DNA from: Labilithrix luteola
GTDB taxonomy: Bacteria; Myxococcota_A; Polyangia; Polyangiales; Polyangiaceae
Direction: 5' to 3'
Assembly: GCF_001263205.1 (NCBI RefSeq)
Contig: NZ_CP012333.1
Location: forward strand, 930,001-994,000
Length of the DNA stretch: 64,000 nt
Shown here: one piece after another, positions 54,021 through 62,238 of the stretch
Layout of the letters: each line of letters begins with the position of its first letter
Numbering within the stretch: position 1 is the stretch's first letter
Program-made: the position numbers and the translations under genes
Notes under the pieces: generated by a model
The model's input: only the letters and a program-made list of their open reading frames with translations
Told to the model about the DNA's origin: nothing
The model's database searches: none

Positions 54021-54749
54021 CTACTTCGCGGCGTACTTCACGCTGCAGCCGTAGGCTTTCGTCTCGGGCGTCGCCACCGGCCGACCCGCCGCGAGATCGG
54101 CCAGAGCCGCTTCCGCGTAATTGACGAGTTTGCCGCCCGTGGGGCTCTCGCCTTCGCCATCCGGCGAGTTGTCGATGGCGCCGCGATACGCAAGCACGCC
54201 CTTGCTGTCGACGACCATGATGTGCGGGGTGTTCGTCGCGCCGTAGGCCTGGCCGACATCGCCGCTTTCATCGAGGAGGACCGGGTAGCTCATCGCGAAG
54301 GTCTTCACGCCTTCACGATTCGCCTCGACGCCGTGCCCCTGTTTACCTGGAGCGCCGGAGTTGATCGCGAGCCAGACCACGCCGTTCTTGATCTGCTTCG
54401 CGGCGGTGTCTTTGAGCGACCCCTTCGAGTGCGACGCCTTCACGAAGGGGCACCCCGGATTGAACCACTCGAGGACCACCGTCTTGCCCTTGAGGGCACT
54501 GAGCTTGTGCTCCTTGCCGTCCAGATCCTTCAGCGTGAAGTCCGGAGCAGGCTTGCCGACTTCGGCATGCGCCTGCGCAGCCGGTGCCGCGGTCCCCGCC
54601 GAGAGCGTTGCTGCATGATCGGGCGAGCTCGGAGCGGCGACCGAAGCCGAGCTCTCCGGCGCGGCTTGCGGCGTGCTTTTGCTGCATCCCGCGAGAGCGA
54701 GCAGGAGAACCCCGACCGAAAGACGACGCGTGGTGCTCATCCCTCTCAC
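54021..54749 (-). CDS. Redoxin-domain lipoprotein (AhpC/TSA-like)
   Basis: 242 residues. Signal sequence with lipobox (LLALAGC), an Ala/Ser linker, then a thioredoxin-fold domain (about 65-235): GKPAPDFTLKDLDGKEHKLS, EWFNPGCPFVKASH with a single active-site Cys, and HIMVVDSKG. The cis-Pro (TPHIMV) is present. This single-Cys form is like the redoxin/peroxiredoxin-like proteins near respiratory genes rather than TlpA, which has CxxC. The GTG at 54749 overlaps the acyltransferase stop (GTGA); an ATG at 54740 is an alternative. Confidence 0.85.
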   Translation of the reverse strand: MRGMSTTRRLSVGVLLLALAGCSKSTPQAAPESSASVAAPSSPDHAATLSAGTAAPAAQAHAEVGKPAPDFTLKDLDGKEHKLSALKGKTVVLEWFNPGCPFVKASHSKGSLKDTAAKQIKNGVVWLAINSGAPGKQGHGVEANREGVKTFAMSYPVLLDESGDVGQAYGATNTPHIMVVDSKGVLAYRGAIDNSPDGEGESPTGGKLVNYAEAALADLAAGRPVATPETKAYGCSVKYAAK

Positions 54750-55663
54750 TTAGCGCAGGGCACGCGGAAGGCGCGATCTTCCTCGCCGAGAAGGCGGATC
54801 GCATCGAGCGCGTGCTCGGAAATGCGGCGGTGGAGGCGCGGGCTCGGCGGTGCATCGAGCATGTCGCCGAAATCGATCGGCGCTCCGAACACGACGTCGA
54901 CGGGGTCGCCGCTCTTCGCGAAGTTGCTCGCCACCTGGCGAACGATGTCGTTACCGAGGCCGTTGATGAAGGCAGGAATGACCGTGACCTTCGCGGCCTG
55001 GATGATGCGCCCGACGCCGCCCTGTGCCGGAAGAAGCGCGTAGGGGTCGTCGCCTTTGTTGCGGGTGCCCTCGGGGTGCAGCCCCACGAACGCTCCGCCG
55101 CGCTGCAAGAGACGCACGACTTCGTCGAGGCTCGCGAGGTTCAACGCTGCGCGCTGGCGCTCGCGGAACACCGGCGGGTACATGGCGAAAAAGCTCATCG
55201 CCCCGTTCACGACGAAGCCAGCCGGATTGTCGTAGAAGAACTTCGAACGAACGGGGAAGACGAGGCGATGGGGCATGCCTCGCTTCACCAGGTACGCCGT
55301 GATGACGTACAGGTCGAAGAAGCTACGGTGGTTCGACACCACGACGTAGCTCTTGTTCGGGTCCCACGTGGGCAGGCGGTCGAGCCCGTGTACGCGACGG
55401 AGGTTCTTGACCGATGCCTCGATCCAGTTCGCTCCGATGTGGCGCTGCAGCACGCGAATGGCGCGGTCGAGCGGGCCTGGCTGGAAGGAGTTACGAACGA
55501 AGCCGATCTGCCATCGCTCGACGGGCGAGAGCACGTCGTCGCCGAAGTCGAGAAGGTCGCGAGACTTCGAAGTCTCGGACCGGCCACGGCGCTCCGAAGG
55601 CGGGCTCGTGAGGAGATCGCTCGAAGCAGAGGTTTCGGTGCTGACGGGGGACGGTTCCTGCAC
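54746..55663 (-). CDS. Lysophospholipid acyltransferase-like protein (PlsC fold)
   Basis: About 305 residues. NHRSFFD (catalytic His/Asp) and LHPEGTRNKGDDP are the acyltransferase motifs I and III, and GGVGRIIQAAKVTVIPAFINGLGND is motif IV. It acylates lysophosphatidate or a related lipid at the cytoplasmic membrane. The start is uncertain: a GTG at 55663 begins VQEPSPV, and an upstream start at 55774 is also open. A perfect palindrome GAGACTTCGAAGTCTC falls in the N-terminal part (55561-55576). Its stop overlaps the redoxin start by four bases. Confidence 0.85.
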   Translation of the reverse strand: MQEPSPVSTETSASSDLLTSPPSERRGRSETSKSRDLLDFGDDVLSPVERWQIGFVRNSFQPGPLDRAIRVLQRHIGANWIEASVKNLRRVHGLDRLPTWDPNKSYVVVSNHRSFFDLYVITAYLVKRGMPHRLVFPVRSKFFYDNPAGFVVNGAMSFFAMYPPVFRERQRAALNLASLDEVVRLLQRGGAFVGLHPEGTRNKGDDPYALLPAQGGVGRIIQAAKVTVIPAFINGLGNDIVRQVASNFAKSGDPVDVVFGAPIDFGDMLDAPPSPRLHRRISEHALDAIRLLGEEDRAFRVPCAK

Positions 55664-55786
55664 GGCGATGAAATGACGAAGATATGACCGGGGCGCAAGC
55701 GTTGATTCACCTTTCGCCCACCGCCGTTCTGTGTTTGCAGAATCGGCGAGCCCCCGGGCCGGCGCGAAGAGCAAATCGCCCGGGAA

Positions 55787-56886
55787 TCAGAGGGGTTCGT
55801 TAGGCAGCGGGTTCGTGACGACGATGGGCGGTGGCGTGCAGGCATCCCCTAGCCCGTCGTCATGGGCGTCTTGTTGGAGGGGATCGGCAACGTCCGGACA
55901 GTCGTCGTGGACGGGATGCGCGTCATCGCCGTGATCCCACCATCCGTCGCAATCCTGATCGCGAATGTGGTCGCAGGGTCCGGAGTAATCGAGCTCGCCC
56001 CACCAGTCGTCCGGTGTCTTGCCGTGACGTGCGAGCCACGCTTGCGTGTGCGTCAGATTCGCCGGCACGAGGCCCTGGTCGGCCATGTTGGCGAGCCCTC
56101 GCTCGGTGACATGCGAGACAATCCACGTCTTGTTCGGGGGCCACGTCACGTCGGAGAGGTAGGCCGTGTGCCCGCGCGCCTGAGAGAGCACGCCGATCGG
56201 ATCGCGCGAACCATCCGACCGCCAGAAAAACATCGGCCCCCCTGAGTCTCCGGCGCGCACGCCTGACCCGGGGGCAGGTCGAGAAAGAAGAAAGCGCCGC
56301 CGTTCCGGTCGTCGTGCGACACGCGGATGTTCATGAGCGGCTGCAGACGGCGCGTCGTAAAGAGAATCGTTCGATAGTCGTCGTCCCAGGGCGAGAAGCC
56401 CGCGAAGTCGACCACACCGTCGAAGTGATCGTTGTCACGTGGCGGCGGCGTGAGGCTGGGACGCACGACACGCGGCACGGAGTTTTCGCCTCTGGAGAAG
56501 TACGACCCGACGATGGGCTTCTGCAGATAGACGAGCGCGAGGTCTTCACCGTCGCGGTTGAGCGGCTGACAGGTCTCGACTTTGGTAACCGATGCCGAGC
56601 TCTCGAACACGGCGACCGGTGACAACCAGCTGCGCCCGATGCTGACGTAGGGTGTCGAGTCGCCCGAGCACGACGTCGGGTCGGGCCCGGCGGGTTTCTG
56701 CGCACCGCGAATGCAGTGGCTCGCCGTCATCACGATCCGGGGCGTGACGAGCGTGCCCGTGCACTGTCCCACCTTGACCACGACGTTCGCCTCGGGCGAC
56801 TCGGCGTCCATGAAGGCGCGGACCTGGTTGGAGTCGGTGTCGCAGGTGGAAAGTCCCAACAAGAGTGTCACGGCAAGCAGCCGCAT
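55787..56886 (-). pseudogene. Frameshifted trypsin-like serine protease lipoprotein
   Basis: Reconstructed from two frames. The first half (from ATG 56886) has a lipobox (LGLSTC), His57 in MTASHC and Asp115 in DGEDLALVY; the second half (other frame) has Ser in RAGDSGGPMF. Together they make a complete S1 catalytic triad. A single base appears missing in a run of five G (56270-56274, plus strand) between the halves: adding one base joins DLPPGSGVRAGDSGGP. The C-terminal tail (DCDGWWDHGDDAHPVHDDCPDVADPLQQD) is a calcium-binding thrombospondin type 3-like repeat. It may be decayed or an assembly error. Confidence 0.8.
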
Positions 56887-57086
56887 CGGCGAGGAGGCCG
56901 CCGACAACCTCGCCACTCTCCCCTCTCCGTACGACCGCATCGAAGCCACGCGGTACGCATTGGCAGCACGGAGGGTGCCACCGCCAAGGGAACACGGCGC
57001 TCGTCAAAACGGGCGTGGAGTTCCTGAGGGCCCCGATGACGGTCGACCGTCCCGCCACGCACGAGGCGCGGAAAAGCCCTGTCAGC

Positions 57087-58523
57087 TCAACAGGCCGCGT
57101 GGCCGGTGGGGAAGATCTTGCCTGGGTTGAGCAGGCCGCTCGGGTCGAAGACGCGCTTGAGATCCTGCTGGAGCGCGATGAGCTCGCTCGATTGCTCGAG
57201 CGGCAAGTACGCCGCCTTTAGGACGCCGATGCCGTGCTCGCCGCTCAACGTGCCGCCGAGATCGACGGTCGCGCGCATGAGCGCGCCGATCGCGCGATCG
57301 ATGGCCGGACGCTCGCTGTCGTCGTTCCAGAGGAAGTTCACGTGGAGGTTGCCGTCTCCCGCGTGACCGTAGGTGAGATGCATCACGCCCGTACGCTCGC
57401 CGATGCGGTCGACCTCGGTGAGGAGATCCACGAGGCGTGAACGCGGCACGACGACGTCTTCCGAGAGCTTGTACTTCGCGAGCTTTCGAGTCGCCGGCGA
57501 GAGCATCCGCCGCGCTTCCCAGAGACGCGCGCGTTGAGCCGCGTCTTGGGCCGCGACGACGTCGAGGGCATGCCCGCCCTCCGTGAGGGCCTCGCCGAGT
57601 CGCTCGACGATCGGGTCCAGCGTGCCCGCTCCTCCGTCGACTTCGATGAGGAGCATCGCCTGGGCGCGCGGGTCGACAGCCACACCTTGCTTGCGAATGG
57701 CTCCGAGCGTCATGCCGTCCATCAGCTCGAGACAACGGGGAACGAGACCGCCCGCGATGATGCGACGAACGGCATCGGCGGCGTCGCGAACGTCTTCGAA
57801 GAGGGCGAGGACCGTCGCGACCTCCTGCGGTCGCGGTACGAGCTTCAGGGTGATCTCGCTGAAGACACCGAGCGTGCCTTCGCTTCCGACGAGGAGCGCC
57901 GTCACGTCGTAGCCCGTGACGCCCTTGATGGTGCGCTTGCCCGTGCGAACGACGCGGCCGCCCATCAGGCATGCCTCGAGGCCGAGGACATATTCGCGCG
58001 TGACGCCATACTTGAAGGCGCGTGGACCGCCGGCGTTCTCGGCGACGTTTCCGCCGATCATGCACGTCTTCAGCGAGTTCGGATCGGGCGGATAGAACAT
58101 GCCTTCGGCTTCGACGGCGGCGTGCAAATCGGCCGTGACGACACCCGGCTGGACGACGGCGAGCAGGTCCTGCCGATTGATCTCCAGGATCTTCGACATC
58201 GCGTGGGTGGCGAGCACGATGCCACCGGCCACGGGAACGGCGCCCCCGGTGCGTCCGGTACCGCCCGCGCGCGGCGTGACCGGCACACCATGTTTCTCGG
58301 CGATGGCGAGCACGGCGGCGATGTCGTCACGCCCGTCGGCGAGGACGACGGCGTCGGGTTTGCGGCCGATGGCCTCGCTCTCGTCTTGGCCGTAGTTCAG
58401 AAGGGCCGTCTCGCTCGTGTCGACCTTGGACGGCCCGAGGCGACGCTCGAGGTCGACGAGGGCTCTTTCGACGGCATCTCGGGCGGGAATACGAACCTCG
58501 GGCGCGGCGACCAGCACGCCCAT
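57087..58523 (-). CDS. FAD-linked oxidase, GlcD-like (glycolate/D-lactate oxidase type)
   Basis: 478 residues from the ATG at 58523 (MGVLVAAPEV). FAD_binding_4 domain (about 55-200; RAGGTGRTGGAVPV, GGNVAENAGGPRAFKYGVT), and FAD-oxidase C domain (about 220-460; the signature YGHAGDGNLHVNF, and EHGIGVLKAAYL). Enzymes of this type oxidise glycolate, D-lactate or D-2-hydroxyglutarate, passing electrons to a quinone or cytochrome. The frame is open far upstream, but there is no domain there. No glcE or glcF gene is adjacent. Confidence 0.93.
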   Translation of the reverse strand: MGVLVAAPEVRIPARDAVERALVDLERRLGPSKVDTSETALLNYGQDESEAIGRKPDAVVLADGRDDIAAVLAIAEKHGVPVTPRAGGTGRTGGAVPVAGGIVLATHAMSKILEINRQDLLAVVQPGVVTADLHAAVEAEGMFYPPDPNSLKTCMIGGNVAENAGGPRAFKYGVTREYVLGLEACLMGGRVVRTGKRTIKGVTGYDVTALLVGSEGTLGVFSEITLKLVPRPQEVATVLALFEDVRDAADAVRRIIAGGLVPRCLELMDGMTLGAIRKQGVAVDPRAQAMLLIEVDGGAGTLDPIVERLGEALTEGGHALDVVAAQDAAQRARLWEARRMLSPATRKLAKYKLSEDVVVPRSRLVDLLTEVDRIGERTGVMHLTYGHAGDGNLHVNFLWNDDSERPAIDRAIGALMRATVDLGGTLSGEHGIGVLKAAYLPLEQSSELIALQQDLKRVFDPSGLLNPGKIFPTGHAAC

Positions 58524-58604
58524 TCCATAGCACTTTGGGCCGAATTCCGGGCGGTCGGACGATTTTCCGCAACCTGAAGCACCTTCGGCCGACGGGGAGA
58601 CGTC

Positions 58605-59372
58605 ATGCGCGAAGTCCGCCCCGTCTCGAAGCTCTCGAAGGTGCCGAACGTTCTGCCCCGCCTCCTCGGCGCGCTCGTGGTCGTTGCGGCGCTGCTCTTC
58701 GGCCGAACCGCACGCGCGGACCGCGAGCTCATCGTTCCTTTCCACGAGGGCGGACATCTCGTGCTCGACCAGCTCTCCGGCCTCCGCCTCAGCGCAGGTA
58801 GCGGCCTCGCCTACGCGGGTCCGGCCGGCGTCTCGTACCGCTCGGAGAAGGCCGACGCCTTCACCCCCGGCGCGCCGAGCAGCGACCTCAAGACCACGAC
58901 GTTCTGGGGTGCCCCTTCGGTCGACGTCTTCGTCACCGACCACCTCTCGATCGGCGGTCTCGTCGAGGTCGCGCACTCGTCCGGTTCGGCAACTTCGGGG
59001 GGCCAGAGCATCGACCTTCCCGGCACGACCGCCCTCACCTTCCTTCCGCGCGTCGGCTTCTATGCGCCGTTCGGCGATCGCTTCGGTCTCTGGCCGCGCG
59101 CCGGCGTCGGCTGGGCGCAGGTGCAGTCCGTGTCGTTCCTGTCGGCCGGCAGCGCGCCCGTCACCGACACGTTCCGCTCGATGATCCTCGATGTCGACAT
59201 CACGCTCGTCTACCGCTTCACCGAAGTCTTCTTCATGAAGATCGGTCCCGAGGTCGGCGTGACGCTCGGCGGCCGCCACTCGCAGGTTAGCTCCGGCATC
59301 AGCTCCGGCGCAGACGCTCAGACGCTGCAGATCTCCGGCGTCGTCGGCTTCGGCGCCAACCTCGAGCTCTGA
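58605..59372 (+). CDS. Predicted outer-membrane beta-barrel protein
   Basis: 255 residues. Signal peptide (LLGALVVVAALLFGRTARA), then strands of about 10 residues with turns (LSAGSGLAYAGPAGVSYR, SVDVFVTDHLSIGGLVEV, ALTFLPRVGFYAPFGDRFGLWPRAGVGWA, MILDVDITLVYRFTEVFFMKIGPEVGVTLGG in pieces), ending ISGVVGFGANLEL. OmpW/OMP_b-brl-like. GGGGAG precedes the ATG. The upstream gene is divergent. Confidence 0.82.
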   Translation: MREVRPVSKLSKVPNVLPRLLGALVVVAALLFGRTARADRELIVPFHEGGHLVLDQLSGLRLSAGSGLAYAGPAGVSYRSEKADAFTPGAPSSDLKTTTFWGAPSVDVFVTDHLSIGGLVEVAHSSGSATSGGQSIDLPGTTALTFLPRVGFYAPFGDRFGLWPRAGVGWAQVQSVSFLSAGSAPVTDTFRSMILDVDITLVYRFTEVFFMKIGPEVGVTLGGRHSQVSSGISSGADAQTLQISGVVGFGANLEL

Positions 59373-59390
59373 GCAACGAAGAAACGCGGG

Positions 59391-60278
59391 ATGGTTCAGG
59401 CAGAGGTTGCGAACGCGCGCATCCTCTTCTATCGAACGGGAGTGACCGAGTTCATTCGTTTCCAGGGTACGGCGACTTACCTCACCAACGATTCGCTCGA
59501 AGCCGCCGTCAATGCGGCCCTCGCCCTGGAGCGACCGCTCCTCGTCCGCGGAGAGCCGGGCACCGGCAAGACACTGCTCGCCGAAGCGATCACCGAAGCT
59601 CTCGGCACGGAGCTCATCCACTGGCCGGTCAAGTCGACGACGCGCGCGCAGGACGGCCTCTACGTCTACGACACCGTCCAGCGCCTCTACGATTCGCGCT
59701 TCGGCGAGGGCGACGTCAAAGACATCCGCCACTACATCAAGCTCGGTCCTCTCGGTCGCGCGTTCTCGTCGAGCAAGCGTGTGGTGCTCCTCATCGACGA
59801 AGTCGACAAGGCCGACCTCGAATTCCCGAACGACCTTCTCCACGAGCTCGATCGCATGCGCTTCGTCATCACGGAGACGGGCGACGAGGTCGTCGCCGCG
59901 CAGCGCCCGATCGTGGTCATCACGTCGAACAACGAGAAGGAGCTGCCCGACGCCTTCTTGCGCCGCTGCGTCTTCCACTTCATCGACTTCCCGGATCAGG
60001 AGCTGATGAAGCGAATCGTGAAGGTGCACCATCCCGCGATCGATCAGTCGCTGGTCGACCAGGCCGTCGTGACCTTCTATCAGCTCCGCGATCTCCCTCG
60101 CCTGCGCAAGCGCCCGTCGACGAGCGAGCTCATCGACTGGATCTCGGTTCTGCGCCGCGCAGGCGTGGGTACCGAGCGCTTCGTGCGTGAGCTGCCGTTC
60201 CTCGGAGTCCTGCTCAAGAAGGAGCAGGACATCGAGACGCTCGCCACGGCGAAGAAGAACGGCGGCTGGAAGAACTGA
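59391..60278 (+). CDS. MoxR-type AAA+ ATPase
   Basis: 295 residues. Walker A GEPGTGKT (about 56-63), Walker B LLIDEVDK, and sensor 1 VITSNNEKELPDAFLRRC, as in MoxR/AAA_5 ATPases, which load or remodel partner proteins, usually with a VWA-domain gene nearby. No such partner follows here, as the next gene is convergent. The start is uncertain; a GTG at 59442 (VTEFIRFQGT) would begin at the usual N-terminal motif. Preceded by the barrel gene with 18 bases between. Confidence 0.9.
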   Translation: MVQAEVANARILFYRTGVTEFIRFQGTATYLTNDSLEAAVNAALALERPLLVRGEPGTGKTLLAEAITEALGTELIHWPVKSTTRAQDGLYVYDTVQRLYDSRFGEGDVKDIRHYIKLGPLGRAFSSSKRVVLLIDEVDKADLEFPNDLLHELDRMRFVITETGDEVVAAQRPIVVITSNNEKELPDAFLRRCVFHFIDFPDQELMKRIVKVHHPAIDQSLVDQAVVTFYQLRDLPRLRKRPSTSELIDWISVLRRAGVGTERFVRELPFLGVLLKKEQDIETLATAKKNGGWKN

Positions 60279-60281
60279 CGT

Positions 60282-62164
60282 TCAGAGCGATTCGAGATAG
60301 GCGATCAGATCGCTGATCTGCGCACCGCTGAGCGACGACGTGTGACCATGCCTGTCGCCGCCGCCCTGGCTCGCGAAGCGATCGCGCAGGGTCATGGCGC
60401 TTCCGTCATGAAGGAAGGGGGCGCGTGCGCCGACGCCGATCAGCGACGGAACCTGGAACGCGCCTCCCGTGCCGACATCGACGGTCGCCGAGTTCGTGAA
60501 GTGCGCTCCTGAATGGCACGTTGCGCAGCCCACCTTCGTATCTTCGAAGACGGTCTTCCCGCGCGCGACCGCGGCATCGTCCAGAACGCCTGACTTGGCC
60601 GGCGCCGGAAGCGCGAAGAGCCACGTCTGAAGGGCGTTCTTCTGATCGAGCTGGAGCTGAGGTCCGCTCATGCGGCTCGTCATGACGTCGTCGCTGAGAT
60701 GGCCGATGTCGGACTCCTCGCCATTCCAGTGATAGGGCGCCGTCCCGGCGATCGTGCCGTGCATCGAAGGCGTACGACGCGCTCCGACGTCGTCGAAGAT
60801 CCACACGTGCCCGTCGTCGCCGCCTTCACCGTGGCACGAAGCGCACGCGAGACCTGCACCCGAGTTCGAGTGGAAGATGGCGTGGCCGGTGTCCTCGCGA
60901 CTCGTGTCGTCGAGTGAAATCGTGCCCCTTGCCCCGCGAGAAAGAGCGATGCGGGCTCGCGCGATTGCACCACGAAGCTGTCTCGATAGGCGGCAACCGA
61001 GGTGGCCTGTCCCGGAACCATGACCTTCGTCGGCACCGAGCAGAAGCCATCCGCGGTGAAGACGCTTTCGGGCATGACGTAAACTTGAGGTAGCGAAGGC
61101 GTGTGGCCGTTTCCCGCCGCAATCACCGCATAACCGGAGCTCACGACCGCGACGTCGACCGGCAAAACGAGATTCGTCGGCAGGAAAAAGATCTTCTCGC
61201 CCGACACATCGAGCACCGAGGTGGTGCTCTTGTGGACTTGGCACACGTCCGTGTCGGGATCCGAGCCGCTCGAATCCCCGTATCCTCCCGGCTGCGTGCT
61301 CAACGGCGCGAGGCTCGCGAGCTGATGGAGAACGATCGGCTTCGTGGCCCCGGGCGTGGAGGCATCGGGGGACGAAGGAGCCGACGCCGAGGGCGCGATC
61401 ATTCGCCACGCGAGTGTCGGGGTGGCTTCGGCGGCATCGAGCAGTGGCATGGGCGACTGGAGCACGCCGGCCGCGTTCAGCTCGACGACACTCGCCGAGC
61501 GGAACTTGCTCACGAAGATTCGATCGCCGAGAACGACGATGTCGCGCAAATCGCGCTCGAGCGTGGCGAGCAGCGTCTTCGCACCATCGGGGGCAGGCGG
61601 AAGCGCGGCCAGCTGGCCATCGGCGCACGCCACGAGCAATCGCGCGCGGCTCTTGTCGAAAGCGATGCCACGCGGCGCCGGGCACACGTTGCGGCGAGCG
61701 AGAAGCGTTCCCGTCGCCACGTCGATCGTGGCCACGCCGCCGCCACTCCGGAGGACGACGTGCGCTCGCCCGGCATCGTCCATGACCACCCGACCGGGCT
61801 CGTCGTGCTTCTGCAGGACGACCTTCTTCACCGACTGCGCCTCGAGACCGACGACGTAGACCTGGTCGCGATCGGGGTCGGCGGCGACGGCGATTCCCTC
61901 CTCCGTCACGACCAGCGTCCCTCCCGAAAGCGGCGGAGGCGCGTCGGCTTGCGTGACCGTTCGACCGAACTGCGGCTGCGGGCCTTTGGGTGGCATGGCC
62001 GGCTCGCCTATCTCGGTGCCCGGAGGAACGTTGTCGGGCGGTCCATCGGGGTTGGACGTATCGAACCCCGACGAGCCCGGAAATACCCCGCTCGAACATC
62101 CTGCCATGACGGCCAACGTTCCAAGGAGGAGACCTCCCAACCCGCACGTGTGTCTCGTCTTCAT
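60282..62164 (-). pseudogene. Frameshifted beta-propeller/di-heme cytochrome c lipoprotein
   Basis: Read from ATG 62164 (after GAGGGG), lipobox (LAVMAGC). A beta-propeller of YVTN type (about residues 45-400; DPDRDQVYVV, RDLRDIVVLGDRIFVS) runs to RDSFVVQSREPASL, then the frame is lost. The C-terminal part continues in the next frame with two heme c motifs, CASCH and CATCH, of the di-heme peroxidase (MauG/CCP) type. The change is one missing base between about 60920 and 60945, next to C4/G4 runs. The neighbour at 62239 is an intact paralogue of the same architecture, so this copy is damaged or misassembled. Confidence 0.85.
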
Positions 62165-62238
62165 GGTCGAGTCCCCTCTTTGCGAATGCACGGCGCGAAT
62201 CCCATTCGGCTTGTCGACGCGGATGAAACTCTATCGAA

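Noticed and set aside
57087..60032. Long minus-strand frame extending upstream of the GlcD-like oxidase
   Set aside because: The part beyond 58523 runs opposite the beta-barrel and MoxR genes, which have clear motifs; only the oxidase portion has a domain.
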